Below, one piece after another: positions 51,668 through 64,000 of a DNA stretch of 64,000 nt; the stretch's first letter is position 1, and the number at the start of each line of letters is the position of its first letter. The notes beneath the pieces are model-generated. The model searched no databases, had not been told where the DNA came from, and saw only the letters and a list, made by a program, of their open reading frames with translations. A program made the translations under genes and the position numbers. The stretch comes from Xylocopa sonorina (Eukaryota > Arthropoda > Insecta > Hymenoptera > Apidae), in contig NW_027490244.1 of assembly GCF_050948175.1 (NCBI RefSeq), positions 248,001 to 312,000 of the forward strand, written 5' to 3'.

Positions 51668-52537
51668 ACCGAGATATAGCACTCGGGCAACACGGCCGTG
51701 ACAATGGCACTATCAGCTCACCATAGCTACACGCGTGGTTGTGGCGTAGGCTGACATTTACTAATGGGGAAGCTGTTTCCATAAAAATTATAAGCAAATA
51801 TGAAAAATAACTAAACTGTGCAATTTACTTATTTTGATTCCAAAATAGATACACCGGCACAAAACAAAGATATAAGAACTCGATTTTATTATTTTCTATA
51901 AACTAGCTCGATAGGGCGATTTTTTCCATAAAGTCGATAATTACTTTGTCATAAAAATATACACACTTATTTTATATATATTTTCTTCAATTTATTGTTG
52001 CAAATTCATGCAATTGAGGGTTACATTAAATACGATGACAGCATGTTATTTCAAAAATTACGCAAGGCGAAGTTAGGGACGCAACAGCATGAATTTTTAT
52101 TTTATAAGTAATATTTTTTTTATAATTAATATTTTTAGTCTATGATGGATTGAAAGAAATATATACGACTCGCTCAATAACTATAAATATAGGAAAACGA
52201 CCATCAAAATGTCTATCAATACTCATATGCTGAACATCTACTGACATCTAACGGTTCTAATTTGTATGAAAGCACAGGTTCCCCATTGCCAAATGTGATC
52301 CTGCGTCATTGCTGAGGAGATTCATGAATGGAGCGATGATACGCGTGTCACCATGGTGCTGGTGCTGCGCGATTCGCTTGTCTAGAACGTGTTGGTAACA
52401 CGTTCTGGCATTTTAGTTAACGAATCCGGTCACAGATGACTACGAATCAGTTGACACTCCTCGGAAGTGGCAATATAGTGCCGGCATGGTGTCGCTACCA
52501 TCTTGCCGTTTGTTATCTGGGATGCTTTTTAGTGCAT
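51668..52537. mobile_element. Long-TIR DNA transposon remnant, right arm, one end deleted
   Basis: This is the inverted match of 25462-26333. The end with GGGATGCTTTTTAGTGCAT (about 52518-52536) is present. The opposite terminal inverted repeat is cut at the junction with the gene-like fragment. The core is AT-rich with small differences from the left arm. Confidence 0.4.
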
Positions 52538-53287
52538 TATTCGGAATTGAATTTGAACACATAGCTACTTAATCGCAAATTTGTATGTACTGTGACGTGG
52601 TGACGTCACAAGGCTCGCTCATCCCCCCCCCCCCTGCTTCGGTTAGACTAGCTCGCAGATCACCACCCATGCGAGAAGCGCGACACGGACCATTGCGATA
52701 GCTGTATTTGCGAGGAGCGTGAAATACACGATGGTAGAACCTCCCCCCCCCCCCGTTCATTCCTCTCTCACCGTTCGACGGATAAGACTGGCGAGCTGAT
52801 GGAAGAAGCGACCCATAAGACGCCTCTTCGGCGGATAATAAGACCGCAGGTTCGCGGAAGGGCTGTGCGCCGAGGTAGCGCGACGGGCTCGAAGGTGGAG
52901 GAGTCGGGAAGTGAGCAAGAAGAGACCCTGAAGCCCGAAGGATACGATCCAGAGCTCTGCAACGATAAGACCGCTGCCATAGTCCATGGAGACAAACAGG
53001 ATGGTTCTCGGGTGTGAGAAGGACCTCTACCCCTCCCTTGAGCCCATGGAGAGGAAAACTCAAGATGCGCAGCGGAATTGCAGGTGAGCCGTGGAAAGCG
53101 CGGCGCGCGACACGCGCCGCAGTTCAAATAATCCAGAGGACCCCCTCTAGACACACCAGAGGGGGCGATCAGGGAAGATCGCCGAAATCCACCGATCGAT
53201 GCCCCGAACAATACCGAAGCGTATGGCCCTACCCCATCAAGGAGCCCTAAGGAGGATCTAAGGGGATCCGAAGACCCCCAGCAAACC

Positions 53288-53295
53288 TATATAAT
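53288..53295 (+). promoter_or_regulatory. TATA-like box of LTR-B, right
   Basis: TATATAAT followed by GAGCTAGCC, matching the left copy exactly over the box. It lies about 60 bp ahead of the GA repeat. Confidence 0.4.
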
Positions 53296-53351
53296 GAGCT
53301 AGCCAGCACGAAGACAGCCTCTTATTCTTCTGAACGACTTAGCGACTACTT

Positions 53352-53353
<2 letters not shown>

Positions 53354-53417
<64 letters not shown>
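53354..53417 (+). repeat. GA microsatellite in LTR-B, right
   Basis: A GA dinucleotide run of about 64 bp, the mirror of the 53-bp CT run on the left. Confidence 0.9.
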
Positions 53418-53420
<3 letters not shown>

Positions 53421-53963
53421 GACGGACTGAACGAGATCCATACTTGTTGGAAACGAGAACGTGAGTCCTTATACGCTAAAGCGTCCCATTTGTTCCCTGC
53501 CGCAATTGTGATATCGCGTAATGTAATTTGTATTGTATAACGGGTGGTGATCCCCGGTCATTCGCGGCGTGTCGTATACCCTTTTGTAATACCGCGTCGA
53601 GGCAATCTAGAAAGAAGCCGTGAGTTCAGTATCTCGCGACCCTAATTTGCGCACTCGGCTAGAAGCAGTCGAGCGAAAGAGTATTTCGAAATTTCGAGGG
53701 TTATCTTGCACCGGGTTTCCCCGGGTTGCGTGGTTTATTAGTTTTTGCTACTTCTTGAGTAGCTGGCGCCCAAAAAGTCCCAACCTCGCAGCTTCGAAAT
53801 ACTTGCTGGATAGGAAATTTATTGCTCTGTACTTCGCGTTGCCGAAGCACGCGGACATTCTGTACCCCGATATAACCCCGGACTAAACTTCTGGATACCC
53901 CGTTATTATTGGTTCTATATACCCTTTTCTTGCGGATTGTAACGGGAAAAACCGTCACAGTAC

Positions 53964-54870
53964 TTAATTATACATGACTGCATAAAAAGGATGTCATATA
54001 CTTTTATAATCAATGCGATATAAGAGTATAAAACGATGAACTATCCACTCCCATCAGGAGTAAAAACAATGTTTGGTACGCAAAGTTCATTGCAAAATAT
54101 AATCAAGCAGTTAATATATCAAATCACTGCACACAATAAATCACTGAATGTATAATGATATGAATAGTAAGAAAAACATATTTACCTGTTAGATGTTTAT
54201 AAATTTAAATTTAAAATTGCAAGTCACATTTAATATATTATTGTTTAACAAGGTGATTTAATGTTGTTTCAAATAGGCGTGCAGAACTAGCTCGTACTTC
54301 TGTCAATGTAATTTCATTCGAAAAATACAAAGGATAAGAGGAAATATTCTCCAATATATAACATATATAAATCAACGGATGCAAGAGAGAACACTCGATC
54401 TCGGTGTAACGAGACCGGGGCGTCATCCTGCAGTAATCGTATAACGCCTGTTCCTAGATGGTGTAGAGAGTGAATGTGGAGGGTGAAAAGCATAAAATAA
54501 CAACAATGTAACTAAAGAGAAAGAGAAAGAGAATATGTGGAAGCATTGCATTTATTAAGAGGAAATCCTAGAAATATCAAACAACAGATTATATACCATA
54601 CTGTAAGGGTAAGGTACAACGAAATAGACGATATCGTGAGAGAAACTAAAATAATCGAGAAACTTAAAAAGAAAATAATAATTTAGATTGAGCGAATTAA
54701 TATCACTGATCCCGGCAAGCTTAATGGAAAACGCATAACGATGAATCGGTTAGAGTATAAGATAGATGTTGGTCGCGGTTTGAGTGGCCCTGGGAATCCT
54801 TTGCCCGCATCAGGGCAGGCAGTAGGATGGTGGAGAGCCTGCCCTCCTGTTGCTTGGATCTATAGAATTC
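53964..54870 (-). other. AT-rich island spacer, right arm
   Basis: This is the inverted match of 23311-24195. The 8-bp hairpin (GGGCAGGC/GCCTGCCC, near 54814-54845) and the 62-codon frame (54426-54238, minus) are retained. No recognised gene. Confidence 0.5.
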
Positions 54871-55540
54871 ACATTCTATTGTAGAGTAGAAGCAGATAAT
54901 TATAATGCTTTTCATAGAAGATTACAGCTTACTTAATTCGAAACGTTGAAATGAGATGAGTCATGGCATTGTATAATGCATTAGTACTCTATTGTCTCGA
55001 CATGTAGACACTACGAAGGGCAATCCTGTTGCATGGAGCTGTAGAATTTACATTCTTATGAAGTTTTAAAGCAGATAAGCATAGAGCTATGCATAAGAGA
55101 TTACAGCATTCTTACTTTGAAACGATGAAATGAGATGCGCCAGCGCATTGCATGGAGAATTCTAGCTCGATTGCTTTAACAGATAGACACTACAGAGCGC
55201 CATACCGTTGCATGGAATTATATAGTTCACATTCTATTGAAGACCTCTAACAGTTAAGCACAATGTTATGGATATATGATTACAGATTCTTTGCATTGAA
55301 ACGTTGAAATGAGATGCGACATCGCGCTGATTGAAGTATTAGAAATGTTTTGCTTGGACACGTAGAGATCTGGAAACGATATTCTGTTGCAAGTAAGTAT
55401 AGGATTCACATCCTTTTAAGGTCTAGATGCAGATAAATGTAACATATTGCATAGAGCATTGCAATTTACCATGAATCATTGAAATGACTTGCGACATCGT
55501 GTTGAATGAAGCAATAGAACACTATTGCTCCGATAAGTAA
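54871..55540 (-). repeat. Decayed satellite monomers at right island outer edge
   Basis: This is the mirror of 22651-23310, with the landmark AAACGTTGAAATGAGATG near 54942 and 55299 and a variant near 55121. Homology with the left arm continues outward into recognisable monomers: GAAGCAATAGAACACTATTG here against the left TTCTATTGCTTC phrase. Confidence 0.75.
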
Positions 55541-58500
55541 ACAAATGGAAACGCTATTTCCTAGCAAGGAAGTGTCGCACTTACGTTTACTTATGGTGTA
55601 GACGAGGTATACATAACACTTCGCAATGACTATTATATATTATCATGAAACATAGAAATGAGATGCGGTATCACGATTTAAGAAGTACTAGAACTCTGTT
55701 GCTTCGATACGTAGGCATCTGGAAACGCATATCCTAGCAAGAATGTGTGGCATTTACATACCTTTGAAGTGCAGACGAGGCATACCTAAAATTTCGCAAT
55801 GAATATTATATCTTGTCGTGAAACATAGAAATGTAATGCGATATCGCGTTTTAAGAAGCTTTAGAACTCCATTGCTTCGATACCTAGAAACATGGAAATG
55901 CATTGCCTAGCAAGGATGTGTGACATTTACATTCTTTTGAAGTGTGGACGAGGTATACATAAAACTTCGCAATGAATAATACATCTTATCATGCAACATA
56001 GAAATGAGATGCGATATCGCGTTTTAAGAAGCATTAGAACAATACTGCTCCGGTTCGTAAACAACTGCAAACGCTATTTCCTAGCAAGGAAGTGTGGCAT
56101 TTACATTCTTTTGAAGTGAATACGAGGTATACATGACACTTCGCAATGAATATTATATCATATCATGAAACATAGAAATGAGATGCGATAGCGCAATTTA
56201 AGAAGCATTAGCACTCTATTGCTACGTTAGGTAGACATCTGCAAACGCTATATCCTAGCAAGGAATTGTCGCATCTACATACTTTTGAGGTGAATACGAG
56301 CTATACATAACACCTCCCTATGAATATTATATCTTATCATGAAGCGTACTAATGAGATGCGATATCTCGTTTTAAGAAGCATTAGAACTATATTGCTTCG
56401 ACACGTAGACATCTGCCATAGCTATTTCCCAGCAAGGAAGTGTCGCATTTACATTCATTTGTAGTGTATGCGAGATATACATGACAGTCCACAATGAATA
56501 TCATATCTTATCATGAGACACAGAAATGAGATGCGATATCGCGTTTTAAGAAACATTAGAACTCTATCGCTTCGATACGTAGGCATCTGGAAACGCATTT
56601 CCTCGCAGGGATGTGTGCCATTTACATTCCTTTGAGGTGTAGACGAGGCATACTTAACAATTCGCAATGAATATTATATCTTATTATGAAACATAGAAAT
56701 GAGATGAGATATCGCGATATATGAAGCGTTATAACTCTATTGCTACGATACGTAGACATCTGCAAACGCTATTTCCTAGCAGGCAATAGTCGCATTTACA
56801 TACTTTTCAAGTGAATACGAGTTATACATTACACTTCGCAATGTATATTATATCTTATCACGAAATATAGAAATGAGATGCGATATCGCGATTTAAGTAG
56901 CATTAGAAATCTATTGCTATGATTCGTAGACATCTGAATACGCTATTTCCTAGCAAGGAAGTGTCGCACTTACATTCTTCTGAAGTGAATACGATGTATA
57001 CATGACACTTCGCAACGAATATTATATCTCATCACGAAACATAAAAATGAGATGCGATATCGCGATCTAAGTAGCATTAGAACTCTATTGCTACGATACG
57101 TAGACATCTGAATACGCCATTTCCTAGCAAGGAAGCGTCGCATTTACATTCTTTTGAAGTGAATACGAGGTATACATGACACTTTGCAATGAATATTGTA
57201 TCTTATCATGAAGCATAGAAATGAGATGCGATATCGCGTTTTAAGAAGCATTAGGACTCTATTGCTACGAAACGTAGACATCTGCAAGCGCTATGCCCTA
57301 GCAAGGAATAGTCGCATTCACATTCTTTTGATGTGAATACGAGGTATACATGACACTTCGCAATGAATATTATATCTTATAATGAAACATAGAAATGAGA
57401 TGCGATATCGCGGTCTAAGAAGCATTAGAACTCTACTGCCTCGACGCGTAGACATCTGCAGACTCTATTTCCTAGCATGGAAGTGTCGCATTTACATTAT
57501 TTGAAGTGAATACGTGGTATATATGACACTTCGCAATGAATAATATATCTTATCATGAAGCATAGAAATGAGATGCGATATCGCGTTTTGAGAAGCATTA
57601 GAACACTATTGCTACGAAACGTAGACATCTGCAAGCGCTATTCCCTAGCAAGGAAGATTCGCATTTACATTCTTTTGAAGTGAATACGAGGTATACATGA
57701 CACTTCGGAAGGAGTATTGTATCTTATCACGAAACATACAAATGAGATGCGATATCGCGATTTATGTAGCGTTAGAACACTATTGCTACGATACGTAGAC
57801 ATCTGCAAACGCTATTTCCTAGCAAGCAGTAGTCGCATTTACATTCTTTTGAAGTGAATACGAGGTATACATGACACTTCGCAATGAAAATTATATCTTA
57901 TCATGAAACATAGAAATGAGATGCGGTATCGCGTTTTAAGGAGCATTAGAACTCTATTGCTACGATACGTAGGCATCTGCAAACAATATTTCCTAGCACG
58001 GAAGTGTCGCATTTACATTCTTTTGAAGTGAATACGAGGTATACATAACACTCTACAATAAATATTATATCTTATTACGAAACATAGAAGTGAGATGCGA
58101 TATTGCGATTTAAGAAGCGCTATAGCTCTATTGCTACGATGCGTAGACATCTGGAAATGTTATTTCCTAGCAAGGAAGTGTCGCATTTACATTCTTTTGA
58201 AGTGAATACGAGGTATACATATCACTCCACAATGAATATTATATCTTATCACGAATCATAGAAATGAAATGCGGCATCTCGTTTTAAGAAGCATTAGAAC
58301 TCTATTGCTACGATACGTAGACATCTGCAAACGCTATTTCCTAGCATGGAAGTGTCTTATTTACATTCTTTTGAAGTGAATACGAGGTATACATAACACT
58401 CTACAATAAATATTATATCTTATTACGAAACATAGGAGTGAGATGCGATATCGCGATTTAAGAAGCGCTATAACTCTATTGCTACGATGCGTAGACATCT

Positions 58501-59388
58501 GGAAATGTTATTTCCTAGCATGGATGTGTCGCATTTACATTCTTTTGAAGTGAATACGAGGTATACATGACACTTCGCAATGAAAATTATATCTTATCAT
58601 GAAGCATAGAAGTGAGGTGCGATATCGCGTTTTAGGAAGCATTAGAACTCTATTGCTACGATACGTAGACATCTGCAAACGCTATTTCCTAGCATGGAAG
58701 TGTCGCATTTACGTTCCATTGATGTGAATGCGAGGTATGCATGACACTTCGCAATGGATATTATATCTGATCATGAAACATAGAAATGAGATGCGACATC
58801 TCGTTTTAAGAAGCATTAGAACTCTATTGCTACGATACGTAGACATCCGCAAACGCTATTTCCTAGCATGTAAGTGTCGCATTTACATTCTTTTGAAGTG
58901 AATACAAGGCATACATGACATTTCGCAATGAATATTATATCTTATCATTAAACATAGAAGTGAGATGCGATATCGCGTTTTAAGGAGCATTAGATCTCTA
59001 TTGCTACGATACGTAGACATCTGCAAACAATATTTCCTAGCATGAAAGTGTCGCATTTACATTCTTTGGATGTGAATGCGAGGTATACATAACGCTCTAC
59101 AATAAATATTATATCTTATTACGAAACATAGAAGTGAGATGCGATATCGCGATTTAAGAAGCGCTATAACTCTATTGCTACGATGCGTAGACATCTGGAA
59201 ATGTTATTTTCTAGCAAGGAAGTGTCGCATTTACATTCTTTTGAAGTGAATACGAGGTATACATAACACTCCACAATGAATATTATATCTTATCACGAAA
59301 CATAGAAATGAAATGCGGCATCTCGTTTTAAGAAGCATTAGAACTCTATTGCTACGATACGTAGACATCTGCAAACGCTATTTCCTAG

Positions 59389-62300
59389 CATGGAAGTGTC
59401 GCATTTACAATCTTTTGAATTGAATACGAGGTATACATGACACTTCGCAATGAATATTACACCTTATCATGAAACATAGGAATGAGATGCGATATCGCTA
59501 TTTCAGAAGCATTAGAACTCTATTGCTTCGATACGGAGACATCTGCAAACGCTATATCCTAGCATGGAAGTGTCGCATTTACATTCTTTTGAAGTGAATG
59601 CGAGTTATACATGACACTTCGCAATGAATATTATATCTCATCATGAAACATGGAAATGAGATGCGATATCGCTATTTAAGAAGCAGTAGAACTCCATTGC
59701 TTCGATACGGAGACGTCTGCAAAAGCTATTTCTTTTCAAGGAAGTGTCGCATTTACATTATTTTGGAGGGAATACGAGGTACACATGACACCTCGCAAAG
59801 AATTCTATATCTTATCATGAAACATAGAAATGAAATGCGATATCGCGTTTTAAGAAGCGTTAGAACTCTGTTGCTTCGATACGGTAACATCTGCAATCGC
59901 AGATTCCTAGCAAGGAAGTGTCGCATTTACATTCTTCTGAAGGGAATACGAGGTATACATGACACTGCACAATGAATATTATATCTTATCATGAAACATA
60001 GAAATGAGATGCGATATCGCTATTTAAGAAGCATTAGAACTCTATTGCTACGATACGTAGACATCTGTAATCGCTATCTCCTAGCAAGGAAGTGTCGCAT
60101 TTACATTCTTTTGACGTGAATACGAGGTATGCATGACACTTCGCAATGAATATTATATCTTATCATGAAACATAGAAAAAAGATGCGATATTGCGTCCTG
60201 AGAAGCACTAGAACTCTATTGCTACGATACATAGACATCTGGAAACGCTACTTCCAAGCAAGGGTGTGTCGCATTTAGATTCTTTCGATGTGAATACGAG
60301 GTATACATAGCACTCCACAATGAAAACTTTACCTTATCATGGGACATAGAAATAATTAGCGATATCGCGTTTTAAGAAGCATTAGAACACTGTTGCTACG
60401 ATACGTACACATCTGCAAACGCTATTTCCTACCAAGGAAGTGTTGCATTTACATTCCTTTGAAGTGAATACGAGGTATACATGACACTTCGCAATGAATA
60501 TTATATCTTATCATGAAACATAGAATTGAGATGCGATATCCCGTTTTAAGAAGCATTAGAACTCCATTGCTTCGATACGTAGACATCTTCAAACGCTATT
60601 TCCTAGCATGGAAGTGTCGCATTTACATTCTTTTGAAGTGAATACGCGGTATACGTGACAATTCGCAATGAATAATACATCTTATCATGAAACATAGAAA
60701 TCAGATGCGATATCGCGACTTGAAATGCATTAGAACTCTATTGCTACGATACGTAGACATCACCAAAAGCTATTTCCTAGCAAGGAAGAGTCGCATTTAC
60801 ATTCTTCTGAAGTGAATACGAGGTATACATAACACTGCACAATGAATATTATAACTTATCATGAAACATAGCTATGAGATGCGACATCGCGTTTTAAGAA
60901 GCACTAGATCTCTATTGCTTCGATACGGAGACATCTGCAAACGCTATTTCCTTGGAAGGAAGTGTCGCATTTACATTCTAATGAAGGGAATACGAGGTAT
61001 ACATGACACCTCGCAATGAATTTTATATCTTATCATGAAAGATAGAAATTAAATGCGATATCGCGTTTTAAGAAGCGTTAGAACTCTGTTGCTTCGATAC
61101 GGTGACATCTGCAAACGCAATTTCCTAGCAAGGAAGTGTCGCATTTACATTCTTTTGAAGTGCATACTCGGTATACGTGACACCTCGCATTGAAAATTTC
61201 ATCTTATCAAGAAACATAGGAATGAGTTGCAATAACGCGATTTAAGTAGCATTAGAACTCCATTGCTACGATAAGTAGACATCTGCAAACGCTATTTCCT
61301 AGCAAGGAAGTGTCGCATTTACATTCTTCTGACGTGAATACGAGGTATGCATGACACTTCGCAATGAATATTATATCTTATCATGAAACATAGAAGAAAG
61401 ATGCGATATCGCGTCTTGAGAAGCACAAGAACACAATTGCTACGATACGTAGACATCTGCAAACGCTATTTCCTAGCAAAGAAGTGTCGCATTTATATTC
61501 TTTTGGAGTGATTACGAGGTATACATGACACTTCGCAATGAATATTATATCTTATCATGAAACATAGAATTGAGATGCGATATCCCGTTTTAAGAAGCAT
61601 TAGAACTCCATTGCTTCGATACGTAGACATCTTCAAACGCTATTTCCTAGCATGGAAGTGTCGCATTTACATTCTTTTGAAGTGAATACGCGGTATACGT
61701 GACAATTCGCAATGAATAATACATCTTATCATGAAACATAGAAATCAGATGCGATATCGCGACTTGAAATGCATTAGAACTCTATTGCTACGATACGTAG
61801 ACATCACCAAAAGCTATTTCCTAGCAAGGAAGAGTCGCATTTACATTCTTCTGAAGTGAATACGAGGTATACATAACACTGCACAATGAATATTATAACT
61901 TATCATGAAACATAGCTATGAGATGCGACATCGCGTTTTAAGAAGCACTAGATCTCTATTGCTTCGATACGGAGACATCTGCAAACGCTATTTCCTTGGA
62001 AGGAAGTGTCGCATTTACATTCTAATGAAGGGAATACGAGGTATACATGACACCTCGCAATGAATTTTATATCTTATCATGAAACATAGAAATTAAATGC
62101 GATATCGCGTTTTAAGAAGCGTTAGAACTCTGTTGCTTCGATACGGTGACATCTGCAAACGCAATTTCCTAGCAAGGAAGTGTCGCATTTACATTCTTTT
62201 GAAGTGCATACTCGGTATACGTGACACCTCGCAATGAAAATTTCATCTTATCAAGAAACATAGGAATGAGTTGCGATAACGCGATTTAAGTAGCATTAGA

Positions 62301-64000
62301 ACTCCATTGCTACGATAAGTAGACATCTGCAAACGCTATTTCCTAGCAAGGAAGTGTCGCATTTACATTCTTCTGACGTGAATACGAGGTATGCATGACA
62401 CTTCGCAATGAATATTATATCTTATCATGAAACATAGAAGAAAGATGCGATATCGCGTCTTGAGAAGCACAAGAACACAATTGCTACGATACGTAGACAT
62501 CTGCAAACGCTATTTCCTAGCATGGAAGTGTCGCATTTACAATCTTTTGAATTGAATACGAGGTATACATGACACTTCGCAATGAATATTACACCTTATC
62601 ATGAAACATAGGAATGAGATGCGATATCGCTATTTCAGAAGCATTAGAACTCTATTGCTTCGATACGGAGACATCTGCAAACGCTATATCCTAGCATGGA
62701 AGTGTCGCATTTACATTCTTTTGAAGTGAATGCGAGTTATACATGACACTTCGCAATGAATATTATATCTCATCATGAAACATGGAAATGAGATGCGATA
62801 TCGCTATTTAAGAAGCAGTAGAACTCCATTGCTTCGATACGGAGACGTCTGCAAAAGCTATTTCTTTTCAAGGAAGTGTCGCATTTACATTATTTTGGAG
62901 GGAATACGAGGTACACATGACACCTCGCAAAGAATTCTATATCTTATCATGAAACATAGAAATGAAATGCGATATCGCGTTTTAAGAAGCGTTAGAACTC
63001 TGTTGCTTCGATACGGTAACATCTGCAATCGCAGATTCCTAGCAAGGAAGTGTCGCATTTACATTCTTCTGAAGGGAATACGAGGTATACATGACACTGC
63101 ACAATGAATATTATATCTTATCATGAAACATAGAAATGAGATGCGATATCGCTATTTAAGAAGCATTAGAACTCTATTGCTACGATACGTAGACATCTGT
63201 AATCGCTATCTCCTAGCAAGGAAGTGTCGCATTTACATTCTTTTGACGTGAATACGAGGTATGCATGACACTTCGCAATGAATATTATATCTTATCATGA
63301 AACATAGAAAAAAGATGCGATATTGCGTCCTGAGAAGCACTAGAACTCTATTGCTACGATACATAGACATCTGGAAACGCTACTTCCAAGCAAGGGTGTG
63401 TCGCATTTAGATTCTTTCGATGTGAATACGAGGTATACATAGCACTCCACAATGAAAACTTTACCTTATCATGGGACATAGAAATAATTAGCGATATCGC
63501 GTTTTAAGAAGCATTAGAACACTGTTGCTACGATACGTACACATCTGCAAACGCTATTTCCTACCAAGGAAGTGTTGCATTTACATTCCTTTGAAGTGAA
63601 TACGAGGTATACATGACACTTCGCAATGAATATTATATCTTATCATGAAACATAGAATTGAGATGCGATATCCCGTTTTAAGAAGCATTAGAACTCCATT
63701 GCTTCGATACGTAGACATCTTCAAACGCTATTTCCTAGCATGGAAGTGTCGCATTTACATTCTTTTGAAGTGAATACGCGGTATACGTGACAATTCGCAA
63801 TGAATAATACATCTTATCATGAAACATAGAAATCAGATGCGATATCGCGACTTGAAATGCATTAGAACTCTATTGCTACGATACGTAGACATCACCAAAA
63901 GCTATTTCCTAGCAAGGAAGAGTCGCATTTACATTCTTCTGAAGTGAATACGAGGTATACATAACACTGCACAATGAATATTATAACTTATCATGAAACA
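59389..64000 (-). repeat. 3132-bp (18-monomer) higher-order repeat, recent
   Basis: Sequence from 59389 recurs from 62521 with an exact offset of 3132 bp, which is 18 x 174. In the stretches compared by eye the copies are essentially identical, including private variants such as TTTACAATCTTTTGAATTG and GATTCTTTCGATGTG. The second copy runs off the window, so more copies may follow. Confidence 0.85.
60475..62522 (-). repeat. Nested 1044-bp (six-monomer) tandem duplication
   Basis: Within the 3132-bp unit, about 60475-61478 and 61519-62522 repeat at an offset of 1044 bp (6 x 174). The marker ACATAGAATTGAGATGCGAT is at 60518, 61562 and, through the larger repeat, 63650. The two levels show successive unequal exchanges. 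Confidence 0.8.

Larger units (their letters stand above)
52591..53959 (+). mobile_element. LTR-B, right-arm copy
   Basis: This 1369-bp element begins TGTGACGTGGTGACGTCAC and ends AACCGTCACA, flanked by GTAC at 52587-52590 and 53960-53963. The same flanks are seen on the left, so both descend from one insertion. It is about 160 bp longer than the left copy: about 184 extra bp at 52741-52924, which include a second 12-base C run, plus a longer GA run, less small losses. TATATAAT at 53288-53295 supports plus as sense. Frames of 72-164 codons inside it lack recognisable retroviral-type domains. Confidence 0.72.
55541..64000 (-). repeat. 174-bp satellite array, minus orientation (about 49 monomers)
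   Basis: The first few monomers carry the edge variant (GTGTAGACGAGG, GTGTGGCATTTAC, CTGGAAACGC). The rest is the main type. Between about 58040 and 59430 a monomer pair with CACTCTACAATAAATATT recurs at 58043, 58391 and 59090. From 59389 the array is a near-identical large higher-order repeat to the end of the window. Frames of about 110 codons at 59643 and 62775 are satellite read-through. Confidence 0.95.

Noticed and set aside
52569..53211. Overlapping frames of 147 and 164 codons in LTR-B
   Set aside because: They overlap on the same strand in different frames, cross the homopolymer run and the 184-bp indel, are not kept in the left copy and show no retroelement domains.
59643..63107. 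Two identical 110-codon frames 3132 bp apart
   Set aside because: They are satellite read-through copied by the 3132-bp higher-order repeat, with repeated monomer-derived peptide words.
1..64000. rRNA, tRNA or other structured RNA genes
   Set aside because: No rRNA blocks or tRNA A-box/B-box pairs were seen. The 23333-23363 hairpin is too short and isolated to call an RNA gene.

Overview
This window is eukaryotic satellite heterochromatin. It consists of about 270 tandem copies of a 174-bp monomer, interrupted by retrotransposon-like insertions and by two copies of a decayed non-satellite island. I find no prokaryotic gene organisation, no rRNA or tRNA genes and no confident protein-coding gene. 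The islands and spacers are AT-rich, CpG is abundant in the satellite (little sign of methylation-driven CpG decay), and short AT-rich introns look plausible. Together these suggest an arthropod, possibly a hymenopteran insect, but no gene fixes the taxon.

Layout. 1-22650: plus-oriented satellite carrying two copies of a ~1.55-kb TG...CA element (LTR-A, 51-1603 and 5611-7164). 22651-23310: decayed satellite. 23311-29521: left island, with an AT-rich spacer, a second LTR-like element (LTR-B, 24200-25408), a long-TIR DNA transposon remnant (25462-26492), gene-like fragments (about 27186-28600) and a second LTR-B fragment (29284-29521). 29522-36259: minus-oriented satellite. 36260-37809: a third, divergent LTR-A. 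37810-50505: plus-oriented satellite. 50506-54870: right island, an inverted copy of the left one with LTR-B at 52591-53959. 54871-55540: decayed satellite. 55541-64000: minus-oriented satellite ending in a very young 3132-bp higher-order repeat.

The window is therefore a large, imperfect inverted structure. The satellite switches strand three times, and every switch lies at a non-satellite island or LTR remnant. Both LTR families have TGTGACG...CACA-like ends and 4-bp target duplications (GAAG for LTR-A, GTAC for LTR-B). The two LTR-B copies share their target duplication, so the insertion predates the island duplication. The islands later diverged by a 1266-bp deletion on the right and a ~184-bp difference inside LTR-B.

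Nothing here forms a pathway. The content is structural: a dyad-rich nucleosome-length satellite, nested higher-order repeats, LTR insertions that were themselves amplified, and junction-specific satellite subfamilies. A centromeric or pericentromeric location is the natural inference. It is not demonstrated, and the palindromic layout needs an assembly check.
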